A program made the translations under genes and the position numbers. Shown piece after piece: positions 34,541-43,511 of a stretch of 64,000 nucleotides of DNA (its first letter is position 1; every line of letters begins with the position of its first letter). The stretch lies in contig CAVWMS010000001.1 of the NCBI GenBank assembly GCA_963756185.1, forward strand, positions 806,001-870,000, written 5' to 3'. Source of the stretch: DATAXI01 sp963756185. GTDB taxonomy: Bacteria; Verrucomicrobiota; Verrucomicrobiia; Chthoniobacterales; Chthoniobacteraceae. The notes under the pieces were generated by a model, which saw nothing but the letters and a program-made list of their open reading frames with translations, did not search any database and was not told the DNA's origin.

Positions 34541-35509
34541 GAGACCAATTTCTCCCACCATTCGCGATTGGAAAGGTACCAATCGATGGTGGCGGGGAGG
34601 CCGTCCTCGAGCAGGTGCAAGGGCTTCCAGCCGAGTTCGGCGCGGATTTTCGTCGAGTCGATGGCGTAGCGGCGGTCGTGGCCGAGGCGGTCGGTGACGA
34701 ACTTGATCAGATCCTTCGGGCTTTGCCAGGTGGTCGAGGATGCGAGTGGACGAGGTCGAGGTTCGTCATCTCGGAATCGGCGCCGATGTTATAGACCTCG
34801 CCGGGCTTGCCGTTGAGCAGGACGGTGACGATGGCCGCGCAATGGTCCTCGACGTGGATCCAGTCGCGGACGTTGTGGCCGTCGCCGTACACGGGCAGCG
34901 GCTGGTCGCGAAGGGCGTTGATGATCATGAGCGGGATGAGTTTTTCGGGGAATTGATACGGGCCGTAGTTATTCGAGCAGCGGGTGACGACGACTTCCTC
35001 GCCGTAGGTCTTGTGGTAGGCGAGGCGCGAGCTGGTCGGCGCCGGCTTTGCTGGCGGAGTAGGGGCGAGCTGGGGGCGATGGGGGATTCTCGGTGAAGCG
35101 GCCTTCGGGGCCGAGGCGAGCCGTAGACTTCGTCGGTGGAAATCTGGATGAAGCGGCGAACGCCATGGCGGCGGGCGGCGTCGAGGAGGACGCTGGTGCC
35201 GACGACGTTGGTGTGGACGAAATTCTGGGCGGAATTGATGCTGCGATCCACGTGGGATTCGGCGGCGAAATTGATGACGGCGAAGAAGTGATGCTTGGCC
35301 ATCAGCTCGTCCATGAGGTCGGCGTTGGCGATATCGGCGTGGAGGAACTCGTAGCGCTCGCCGTATTGGGCGGCCAGGCCGGCGACGTTGGCGATGTTGC
35401 CGGCGTAGGTGAGGGCGTCGACGTTCGTGACGAACTCGGGGTCGTAATGCTCGAGGATGTAGCGGATGAAGTTGCTGCCGATGAAGCCGCAGCCGCCGGT
35501 GACGAGCAA
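34537..35509 (-). pseudogene. rfbB: dTDP-glucose 4,6-dehydratase, frameshifted
   Basis: Corrected reading: LLVTGGCGFIGSNFIRYIL, ANVAGLAAQYGERYEFLHAD, NFAAESHVDRSI, QISTDEVYGS, then (out of frame) LGPEGRFTE, PYSASKAGADQLA, AYHKTYGEEVVVTRCSNNYGPYQFPEKLIPL, GDGHNVRDWIHVEDHCAA and a C-terminal IDWYLSNREWWEKLVS ending at 34537. The YxxxK motif and TDE catalytic triad are present. At least three frame changes lie between 34730 and 35110. The start is either TTG 35509 or ATG 35514 with a missing base. It converts dTDP-glucose to the 4-keto-6-deoxy sugar for rhamnose and related sugars in surface glycans. Confidence 0.85.
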
Positions 35510-35573
35510 CGCATGCGCGGGGGGTTTTAGCAGAGGGAGGCGGAGAGGCCAGACAAATTAGGATTGCTGATTG

Positions 35574-35636
35574 ACTCGCCTTTCCGGTTCGCCCTTCGGG
35601 TCCGCCTTCGGCGGATCGTCTCGCTCCGCTCGGCTG
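35574..35636. repeat. Palindromic REP-like element, copy 2 (63 bp)
   Basis: Same ends and the same TCCGCC-TTC-GGCGGA hairpin and TCGTCTCGCTCCGCTCGGCTG tail as the copy at 8486-8556, with a shortened middle. It lies in the 320-base gap between rmlB and the membrane protein, which otherwise holds only further repeat-like sequence (GGATTGCTGATTGGGCAG..). Confidence 0.75.
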
Positions 35637-35730
35637 CTGATCTCGGATTGCTGATTGGGCAGGCAGGCGGAGGTTGGCGATTTGCGGTGCGTGGGGGAGG
35701 CGAGGTATTTCGGGATTTCGGAGTTCGCCG

Positions 35731-35765
35731 CGCCCGCAACGCCTGAGCGTAGCGATGCGGGCAGG
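35731..35765. repeat. Palindromic element, diverged copy of 8677-8714
   Basis: CGCCCGCAACGCCTGAGCGT followed by AGCGATGCGGGC pairs its arms and matches the element after the tandem array. It is intergenic. Confidence 0.55.
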
Positions 35766-35833
35766 GGATTGCGGAATTTTGGAGAGCGAAGCGGGGCAAA
35801 AGGGAGGAATCGAGCCGGAAAAGGCGCTTTGTC

Positions 35834-36410
35834 CTATTTTGGGGCGCCGGATTCGGCCGTTGGGAGGGAGGTGGCTTCTTCGAGGCGTTTGGCGAGAGCG
35901 CGCCCTCTGCGGACGCCACGGCCGCGGAGCATGGGATTCGATGCGGCCATCGAAGCATTGGGCGCTCAAGTACCAGTTCCAGCCGCGATGACTGCGATAG
36001 TGAAAATGGAATTCGCGGACATCGTCGAGGGGGATGCGCTTCTCATGCCGGCGAAAGAGGCCGCGCCATTGGACGGCGACCTGGCGGGTATCAGGATAAA
36101 GGAGAAGACGCAGGTGGCCGAGGAAAGCGAAGACGAAGGCAATGCCGATGATGGAGGAGAGGGCGACGCCCGCGAGTGTGGAGAGGATGGAGCCGATGGA
36201 GAGGCGGGCGGGGACGCCGTTGAGATGGATGCCCCAGTTTGCGTGGAACCATCCCTCGGCAGCGATGGCCATGGCGAACCAGAGCATGAAAAGGCCGACC
36301 AGGAGCACGGAAATCCTGATCCCCAAAGGGAAGCGGAATTCGTAGAGAACGCTGCCGGGAATTTCGGATTGCGGATTGCGGAATTCGGAATTTTGGGCGG
36401 CGGGACTCAT
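35834..36410 (-). CDS. Two-helix membrane protein, unknown, one frameshift
   Basis: From ATG 36410 the frame gives SVLYEFRFPLGIRISVLLVG, two membrane helices (about residues 30-55 and 75-105), and a soluble end VAVQWRGLFRRHEKRIPLDD followed by VREFHFHYRSHRGWNWYLSA, which looks like a bacterial PH-type domain. A one-base shift near 35930 should switch to GRALAKRLEEATSLPTAESG and stop at 35834. The first residues (NSEFRNPQSEIPG) are encoded by the dispersed GGATTGCGGAATTCGG repeat, so the real start may be further in. It lies between GT2 and rmlB. Confidence 0.6.
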
Positions 36411-36441
36411 GGAGCGGCTAAGGAGTACTCTGCCTGGGCGG

Positions 36442-37239
36442 CTACGCGGCGGTATTGCGGGCTTTTTGCATGTCGCGGTAGCGGGTGATGCGCGAGACGC
36501 GGCGGCGGACGGTGAATGCGTCGGCGAGCATGCGCAGGCTGTCGCTGACGATGTTGACCTTGGATTCGGGGGAATTGAGCCAGCGGACCGGCAATTCGCG
36601 GATGCGGAAACCGAGGGCCTGCGCGAGGAGGAGCACCTCGACGTCGAAGGCGAAGCCATCGATGGTCTGGAGGGCGAAGATCTCGCCGGGCGGCCTCGCG
36701 GCGGAAGGCCTTGAAGCCGCATTGGGTGTCCTTGAAGGGGAGGAGCGAAAGGGCGCGCAGGATGCGGTTGAAGATGTTGCCCATGGTCTGGCGCAGCAGG
36801 CTCTGGCGGCGCTCGATGCGGCTGCCGGGCGTGCTGGCGGCTGCCGAGGAGGACGTCGTCCTCGGGCTGGGCGTCGAAATGGGCGAGAAAGCTGTCGATT
36901 TCTTCGAGCGGAACGCTCAGATCGGCGTCCATATAGAAGATGATGTCTCCCCTCGCCTGCCGGATGCCGGAGCGGACGGCGTAGCCTTTGCCGCGATGGA
37001 CCCGATTATCGATGACGTGAAAATTGGCTTGTTCTGCGGTAGCCTCCCTCGCTAACTCCAACGTCCCATCCGTGCTGTGCTCGACGACGATCAAAACCTC
37101 AAACGAACCGGAGGACAGGCGCCAAAAATTCGCGCAGGAGGCGCAGGGATTGCGGGAGGCGGCGAGCCTCGTTGTAAGCGGGGACGATGATGGAAACTTG
37201 AGGGTCGGGGCGGTCCCGGCATTCCGGAGGATACTTCAA
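36442..37239 (-). pseudogene. Family 2 glycosyltransferase (dolichyl-phosphate-glucosyltransferase type), frameshifted
   Basis: Corrected reading: QVSIIVPAYNEARRLPQSL, then VVEHSTDGTLELAREA, VHRGKGYAVRSGIRQARGDI, FYMDADLSVPLEEID (DxD-type metal site), RILRALSLLPFKDTQCGFKA, LLAQALGFRIRELPVRWLN and SDSLRMLADAF. This is the ALG5/GtrB-like branch that moves a hexose to a lipid phosphate on the inner leaflet. Frame changes lie near 37100, 36830 and 36670. The start could be TTG 37239 or ATG 37222. It is divergent from the Agl23-like gene a few bases away, suggesting a joint glycan function. Confidence 0.8.
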
Positions 37240-37243
37240 GAAA

Positions 37244-38842
37244 ATGGATTTGAAGGCCAAGATAAAAGACCGACTGGCCGGCAGATCGCCATCCTGGCGG
37301 TGGCGGCGGCGGCGCGGCTGACGCTGCTGGGGATGAAGCCGCCGCATTTCGACGAAGGGGTGAACGGGTGGTTTGTGGACCAGATGACGCAGACTGGGTT
37401 TTACCACTATGACCCGACGAATTATCACGGGCCGTTTCATTTTTACGTGCTGTTCCTGTTCCAGACGCTCTTCGGGCGGCACGTCTGGGCGCTGCGGCTG
37501 CCGCTGGCGCTGGTGGGCTGGGGTGACGGTGTGGCTGACGATGCGGTTCGACCGATTCATGGGGCGGCGGGCGGCGCTGTGGGCGGCGGCGGCGATGGCG
37601 GTGTCGCCGGGATGCGTCTTCTACGGGCGGTACGCGATCCACGAGTATTGGCTGGTGTTTTCGCTGATGCTGGATGGCGTGGGGATTGGCGGGGCTGTGG
37701 AATTCGGGGAGAGGAAATATCTGTGGGCGGTCTGGATCGGGGTGACGGGGCGGTGCTGACAAAGGAGACGTACGTGATCCATTTCGCTGCGTGCGCGCTG
37801 GCGTTTCCGTGCCTGTGGCTGCTGGGGAGCTGATTCAGCGCGCCGGCGGAGAAAGGCGGGGCGGCGCGGCAGGAGTGGACGTGGCGGGACATGGCCTGGG
37901 CGGCGCGGCGATGTTCGTGGGATGCATGGTGTTTTTCTACTCGGGGGCGTTCATGGACATGGCGGGGCTGAAGGGGCTGTACCAGGCTTCGGCGCATGGG
38001 CGAAGACGGGGCGGGCGGGCAACGGGCACGAGAAGCCGTGGTATTTACTGGCTGAAGCTCTTGGGGCGTTACGAGTGGCCGTCATGCATGGGGCTGCGTG
38101 GTGGTGGTGCTGGGCTGACGGTGCTGCGGCGGATGCCGCGATTCATCCGGGGGCTGGCGATTTACGGCTGCGGCGACGCTGGTGGCGTACAGCATCATCC
38201 AGTTACAAGACGCCGTGGTGCATCGTGTCGCTGACGTGGCCGTTTTTGTTGCTGTTCGGGTATGGGGTGGATTCTGGCGATGCGGAAGGGGGCACGTCGT
38301 TGGCGGTGGCGGGGCGTCGGTGCTGGCGGCGAATGCGTGCGACATGGTGGCGGCTGAATTATCTTCCGGTACACGGATGCGACGCGAGAAATACGTCTAT
38401 GTGCAGACGTTCAAGGACGTCAACGAACTGATGGACCCGCTGAACAAGCTGGTGGCGAAGAATCCGGCAGAATTACCAGATCACGGGGAACATCCTGATG
38501 GACAGCTATCATCCGCTGCCGTGGCTGCTGGGAGATTTCCCGAACGTGGGATATTACAGCCGAGCGCGCCGCCGGACCCAAATGGACGCGGATTTCCTGA
38601 TGGTGGACGAGGATCCGGATCGACGAGGTGGAGCGGCGCTGCACGAGGAATATTTCACCGAGCACTTGAAGCTGCGGGACGCGCAGGACCCATCGAAGCT
38701 CTACCTGAACGTCAAGACTTTCCGAGCGTCTGCGCCGGCACGCGCAACGCGACATCTTCGTGCCGGCGACAGCGCCACGCCGAGCCGCCGCCCTCGGCGG
38801 CTACCGCCTCGCCCGCCACGCCGGCCGTGCAGGCGCCCTCCC
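37244..38842 (+). pseudogene. Agl23-like (TIGR03663-type) multi-pass membrane protein, heavily frameshifted
   Basis: Corrected reading starts MDLKAKIKDRLAGR and gives IAILAVAAAARLTLLGMKPP, then HFDEGVNGWFVDQMTQTGFY, YDPTNYHGPFHFYVLFLFQT, GRRAALWAAAAMAVSPGCVF, YGRYAIHEYWLVFSLMLDG, LTKETYVIHFAACALAFP and KTPWCIVSLTWPFLLLFGYG. The DEGVNG..YDPTNYHGP motifs belong to GT39/ArnT-like proteins of the TIGR03663 group ('flippase activity-associated' Agl23). At least eight frame changes fall between 37280 and 38760, so the exact ends are uncertain. A GGAGG lies 13 bases before ATG 37244. Likely a polyprenyl-linked sugar transferase in the inner membrane. Confidence 0.72.
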
Positions 38843-39023
38843 ATGAAGACGGCGACGGGCCTGCTGCTGGCGGTTTGCCTGGCGACGGTGTGCGCGACGC
38901 TGCCGCTGGCCGGCGGTGGGCGGCGGGCTGACGCGGTCGATGGCGTGGCTTTCGCTGGCGGCGGGGCATCGCGGGAGCGGCGGCTTATTGGGTGAGGAGC
39001 GGCTCGGCGGGACAGGCGGCTGA
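38843..39023 (+). CDS. Possible small membrane protein in the glycan block
   Basis: ATG 38843 begins MKTATGLLLAVCLATVCATL, a membrane helix, and a corrected frame continues TRSMAWLSLAAG before TGA 39021-39023, three bases before the next ATG. At least one frame change is needed, and as read the frame ends at 38995 instead. It may be a small two-helix protein or the tail of the upstream gene. Low certainty. Confidence 0.3.
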
Positions 39024-39025
39024 AG

Positions 39026-40616
39026 ATGGGATGGGCGGATTGGGCGGCGGCGGGGTTGTTCGCGCTGTTTGCGCTGCGCGCGTTTTGCTGGCTGGTGTTC
39101 GTGCAATGACGACAGCATCTATGTGCTCTCGCCAAACAACCTGGGCGATATGCCGCTCCACCTGACTTACATCCGGTACCTGGCGAAAGGGGCGAAGTTC
39201 TGGCCGGAAAACCCGATCTTACAGCGGGCGTGCAGCTCCATTACCCGGCGGGCATCGATATTTTCAACGCGATGCTGAAGCTGGCGGGGTGCGACGATTT
39301 TCGCGCGCTGATCTGGGTGGGGCTGGCGGGATGCGCGGTGACGTGCTACGCGCTGCTGCGCTGGGGCGGGTGGTTCGCGGTGATGGGTTTTCTTTGCAAC
39401 AGCGGGGCGGCGGGGTGGAAGTTTTTCCGCCATTTCGGGATGGAGTTCGCGGATTACCAGGAGGAGATGGATTGGAAGAGCATCATGCTCTCGATGTTCG
39501 TGACGCAGCGCGGGCTGCTCTATGCGATTCCCGCGGGGCTGCTGCTGCTGGCGGTGTGGAGGGCGCAGTGGTTTCGCGAGCCGGAGGAGGCCGGAGCCGG
39601 CGGTGCGGATGCCGCAATGGGTGCAGGTGGCGCTGTACGGGACGATGCCGCTGTTCCACCTGCATACGTTTCTGTTTCTCTCCGCGATGCTGGGGTGGTG
39701 GATGTTGATCGGCGGCGAGGCGCGCCCGCGGTTGCGGCTATGAGGTGCTGGACCTGGTGCTCTGGGCGGTGCTGCCGGCGACGGTGTGCGTGTCGCTGGT
39801 GACGGGGCTGTTCCAGCGCGGGCAGAGCGCGGCGAGCGTGGTGCATTTCAAGCTGGGATGGATGCAGGACGGCGCACGGTTTCTTCCGGTTCTGGTTCGA
39901 CGAATTTCGGGATTTTGCCGGTGCTGGCGGTGGCGCTGCTGGTCGTGGACGATGGTGCGCTACGCGCAAGAGCGCGAAGGCGCGGAACGCGTTCGCGTTC
40001 GTGTTGCCCGAGCTTGTCGTGTTCGGGCGTGTCGTGCGTGGTGATGTTCGCGCCGTGGGAGTGGGACAATACGAAGATCATGATCTGGTCTTACCTGGGG
40101 ATGTTGCCGTTCCTGCACGAGATGCTGCTGGAAATCCCGCGGTGGAGGGGATCGTCCGCGCGGTCGGTATGTTACATGCTGTTTTTTTCGGGGTTCATCT
40201 CGCTGCTGGGCGGGCTGAGGGACGCATCGGGGTATGAAATCGCGAAGCGGTCCGAGCTGGACAGCGGTGGAGTTCGCGGTGCGCGATTTGCCGGCGGAGA
40301 GCGACGTTCGCGGGCATGGCCGACTTACAATCATCCGCTGCTGCTGAGCGGATGCAAGATGGTGGAGGGATACGCGGGGCACCTCTTCAGCCACGGCATC
40401 AATTACGAGCCGCGGGACGAAGAGTTGAAGGCGATGATGAAGGGCGCGCCGAAATGGCGGGAGATCGCGGCGGGGCTTCGTGTGCGGTACCTCTTCTGGG
40501 GCATCCGGGAGGAGAGCCAATACCCGGACTCGACGCAACCGTGGAAGAATCTGCCCGTGGTGGCGACGGGGGATTGGGGGACGATTTACGACCTCGGGGC
40601 GCCCAAGCCTGAGTAG
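39026..40616 (+). pseudogene. Large multi-pass membrane protein, probably glycan-related, frameshifted
   Basis: Corrected reading: MGWADWAAAGLFALFALRAF, DDSIYVLSPNNLGDMPLHLT, YIRYLAKGAKFWPENPIL, GIDIFNAMLKLAGCDDFRAL, then many hydrophobic helices, MFVTQRGLLYAIPAGLLLLA, FHLHTFLFLSAMLGWWML, MFAPWEWDNTKIMIWSYLG and a soluble end RYLFWGIREESQYPDSTQPW..TIYDLGAPKPE. The early acidic motif with ML.HL.YI resembles GT-C glycosyltransferases, but I cannot name the family. About six frame changes are seen. It follows the Agl23-like gene on the same strand. Confidence 0.6.
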
Positions 40617-40626
40617 AGCGCTGGCG

Positions 40627-41039
40627 TCAGGCCTGATTCAGAATGATGATGCCTTCGGCCACCACTTCGCCGTTTGCGCCGGGCGCTGACCTGGAATTGC
40701 AGCAGGCCGGCCATTTCGCGCCGGTTTCGTCGCGGTGAACTCGACGACGGTATCCGGCGGGACCGGGCGGATGAATTTCATCTGGCGAATGGCGGAGAGG
40801 TGAAACGTCCTTCCGGGTTCGCCGGCGGCGATGCCAGCCGTTTGCGCGGCGGCCTCCGTGAGGATGACGCCGGGGACGAGCGGATGGCCCGGGAAATGGC
40901 CGCGAAAGAAGGGCTCCGACGCGGCGAAATTTTTGACGCATACGGCGGAGCGGCCGGGCTCGAGTGAAACCACGGAATCGATGAAGATGAACGGCTCGCG
41001 ATGCGGCAGGCCGCATCCAACGGGATCGAGCGGCACCAT
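40627..41039 (-). CDS. fabZ: FabZ-like 3-hydroxyacyl-ACP dehydratase, frameshifted near the C-terminus
   Basis: ATG 41039 gives MVPLDPVGCGLPHREPFIFI, the hot-dog-fold motif FFRGHFPGHPLVPGVILTEA with catalytic His and AQTAGIAAGEPGRTFHLSAI, then KFIRPVPPDTVVEFTATK. After that the frame should switch to end GEVVAEGIIILNQA at 40627. The FabZ catalytic Glu position reads LTEAAAQ. The protein is about 137 aa, usual for FabZ, and dehydrates 3-hydroxyacyl-ACP in fatty-acid synthesis. It is the last gene of the recR operon. Confidence 0.82.
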
Positions 41040-41044
41040 TGGCG

Positions 41045-41494
41045 CTAATCGGTGACGAAATAGGCGAATTTCCAGGAGCCGTTCACGTTGGCGATGCCGG
41101 CGCGGTAGCCGTGGTAGTTGGGATCGGTGGCGAACTCGGGCGGGGAGACCATGAAATTGCCCTTGGGCACCCAGCGCTCGCCGAGGACCAACTGCAATCT
41201 GCGGCCAGAGCACTTCGTCATCCCAATATTGGAAGACGCCGTCGCCCTCGGCTGGCGGATTGAGGCGATAGCCGAAATTCGTGGTCATCATCGAGGCGAC
41301 AGTGTCCATGTCATGCGCGTCCACGGCCTTGCGCAGACGGCCGAGGAAACCCTGGAAATCGGGATCCTCGGACATGTCGTCCATGGTCGGCTCGGGCGGC
41401 TTGTTCTGGGCGTCTTTTTTCTTTGAGGGGTGCTGCAAGCCGCCAGGCAGCAGACGAACGCCATGCAAAGCAACACGCGCAATGTCATGCGCAT
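41045..41494 (-). pseudogene. Small lipoprotein, unknown, frameshifted
   Basis: ATG 41494 gives MRMTLRVLLCMAFVCCLAAC, a lipoprotein signal with Cys in LAAC. Corrected, the mature part reads DMSEDPDFQGFLGRLRKAVD, DMDTVASMMTTNFGYRLNPP, GVFQYWDDEVLWPQ and ends NGSWKFAYFVTD at 41045. This resembles small NTF2-like or DUF-type periplasmic proteins; no name is assigned. Frame changes are near 41425 and 41190. It lies between recR and fabZ. Confidence 0.6.
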
Positions 41495-41540
41495 GCCTAG
41501 CGGATGCGCGGGGTTCTTGGGAAGAAGAAACGGCATCGTC

Positions 41541-42200
41541 TCATCCCCGATGGCCGAATGCGCGCCGTCCGCTCAATGCCCTGCTCAAGGTGAGTTCATC
41601 GGCAGATTCCAGGCCGCCCCCGGCGGGCAAGCCCTGGGCGATGCGGGTCACGGCGACCGGTTTGTCGCGCAGGAGGTCGGCCAGGTAATTGGCCGTGGCC
41701 TCGCCCTCGACGTCGGCGCCAAGCGCTAGGATGAGTTCGCGCGGCTGCCCGGCGTCGATACGGGCCAGCAATTCGCCGATGCGCAAATGTTCGGGACCGA
41801 CGTGATCCAGCGGCGCGATGCGGCCCCCGAGGGCATGGTAGCGGCCGCGGTATGCGCCGGTGCGCTCGAGCGGCAGGATGTCGGTCGCCAGCTCGACCAC
41901 GCAGAGCATGGCGGCATCGCGCGACGGGTCGGCGCAAATCTCGCACAGCGGCCCGGTGCTGAAAAATCCGCAGCGCTCGCACGGGCGGATGTCCCGGGCG
42001 GCGGCCTCGATGGCGCGGGCGATCTCGACCGGGCGGGCGTCGCGCGATTGGTTCATCCAGAGGGCGATGCGCTCGGCGCTGCGCGGGCCGATGCCGGGCA
42101 TGCGCCGCAGTTGGGCCACGAGTTCGTTGATCGGGCCGGGATACTCGATGCGTTTCAAAAAAGAATCCTCGGCAAAGACCGGTGTCAGAGTCGCGACCAC
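41541..42200 (-). CDS. recR: Recombination mediator RecR
   Basis: The 219-aa protein has a helix-hairpin-helix (LVAQLRRMPGIGPRSAERIA), a four-Cys zinc finger (CERCGFFSTGPLCEIC) and a Toprim domain (MLCVVELATDILPLERTGAY, ILALGADVEGEATANYLADL). RecR with RecFO loads RecA at gapped DNA. Length is somewhat above the usual 200 because of the N-terminal MVATLTPVFAEDSFLKRIEY segment; the start overlaps the cyclase-like gene by 16 bases. Confidence 0.95.
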   Translation of the reverse strand: MVATLTPVFAEDSFLKRIEYPGPINELVAQLRRMPGIGPRSAERIALWMNQSRDARPVEIARAIEAAARDIRPCERCGFFSTGPLCEICADPSRDAAMLCVVELATDILPLERTGAYRGRYHALGGRIAPLDHVGPEHLRIGELLARIDAGQPRELILALGADVEGEATANYLADLLRDKPVAVTRIAQGLPAGGGLESADELTLSRALSGRRAFGHRG

Positions 42201-43433
42201 TCGAGCGCCGGCAGGCCGTCGCGCAGTTGCTCGGTGCGCCGGATGTAAAATTCGAGCGGCGCGTCGATGCCCTCGGCGGGAATGGCGGCGCGGAAATGCT
42301 CGAGCGCCTCACCCCAGAGCTGCTCGCGGTAATAAATGATCCCCTTCCAGAAAAGGTCCCGCCGTTGCAGGAGGTCGTCGGGCAGCGAATTGCGCATGCC
42401 GAGCAGCTCGTAGACCTCCTCGCGGCTCCGCTCGTCGCGGGTGCGCACCAGTTCCATCGGGCGCACCTCGACCGCGTGCTGGCCCAGCTCGAGCGTGTGC
42501 GAGCCGGTCAGGATGCGCGACCCGTAGATCGTATTGGCCGCGCAGAGACGCCGCGCGAAATCAACCGGCTCGCCGGCGACGCTGAAGGTCCCAAGGCGGC
42601 TCGAGCCGTAGGCGGCGCAGACGATTTCGCCGGAGTTGACGCCGATGCGGAAATCGAGCGCCTGGTTCCACTTCTCGATGCACTCGCGGTTCACCTCGTC
42701 CAGTTCCTCGGCCAGCTTCAGCGCCGCCTCGCAGGCTGCCTCGGCATGGTTCTCATCGGCCATTGGCGCGCCGAAAATCACCCGCAGCGTCTCGCCGGCG
42801 CAATCGTCCAGGTAGCCGCCCCGTTCGACCAGGAAATCGGCGCCGCGGTGCAGCAGCAGGTTGGTTGCCGCGACGAAATGCTCCGTCGAAAGCGATTCCA
42901 TCAATTCGTCGTGATTGAAGATTTCGCACACCACCACCGACGCGGAGCGCATTTCGCCGGCGAAATGGAGCGGGGCGTTCGAGTTCAGCAGCTTCTCGCG
43001 CGTCGCGGCGGAGATGCGGTCGCCGAAGACCTCGTCGATGATGCGTTTGCGCGCGCCCGCGGCCGAGCGGCTGTAGGCGAAGCCGCCCGCGAAGGTGATC
43101 AGCAGCGCCACGAGCGCCGGGAAGGGCGAAAAATAAACATCGTACATGTTCAGCACGATGGTAAGGCCGATGATCTCCGCCAGCGCGGCGCCGGCTATGA
43201 GGGTCTTGAGCACCGGCGCGGTTGAGATCGACGGTGGTCCAGGCGATGCCAAAGCCGATCAGCAGGACCGCCGCGTATTGCGCCGCCGAGTGCCGCGGGA
43301 GCGCCGGCACGCCCTGGCCGAGGAAGACCGCGAACCATTCGTCCATGTGATGGAACACACCGGCCTCGTAAAGGCCAAGCGCGACCACGACCGCGGCCGC
43401 GGCGCAAACGAGGGATGCTTTCAGGTAACGCAC
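42185..43433 (-). CDS. Membrane protein with divergent class III nucleotide-cyclase domain, one frameshift
   Basis: The N-terminus (from ATG 43433) MRYLKASLVCAAAAVVVALG has two helices; after a frameshift near 43210 the frame continues with two more helices (IGLTIVLNMYDVYF..LVALLITFAGGFAY). The catalytic region aligns with class III cyclases: FRIGVNSGEIVCAAYGSSRL followed by GTFSVAGEPVDFARRL is a good match. The two metal Asp motifs, usually FADIxGFT and GDxxxAxFGAP, read VCEIFNHDEL and GETLRVIFGAP, so both metal positions appear as Glu. A tail of about 80 residues follows. It may be an inactive or altered cyclase acting as a regulator. It precedes recR. Confidence 0.75.
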
Positions 43434-43511
43434 GATGTCAGGGAAATTTTCTGGGGCATGGGCCGCGCGAGACGGCTGCCCGCTTACCTTGCCCGCGAAT
43501 CAGCGCACAAA

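Noticed and set aside
34707..37094. 795-aa minus-strand ORF
   Set aside because: Chimera of GT2, membrane protein, repeat DNA and rmlB pieces joined by frameshifts; real genes are listed separately.
39959..40616. Minus-strand ORFs opposite the second membrane protein
   Set aside because: Arg/His-rich shadows of a hydrophobic plus-strand protein.
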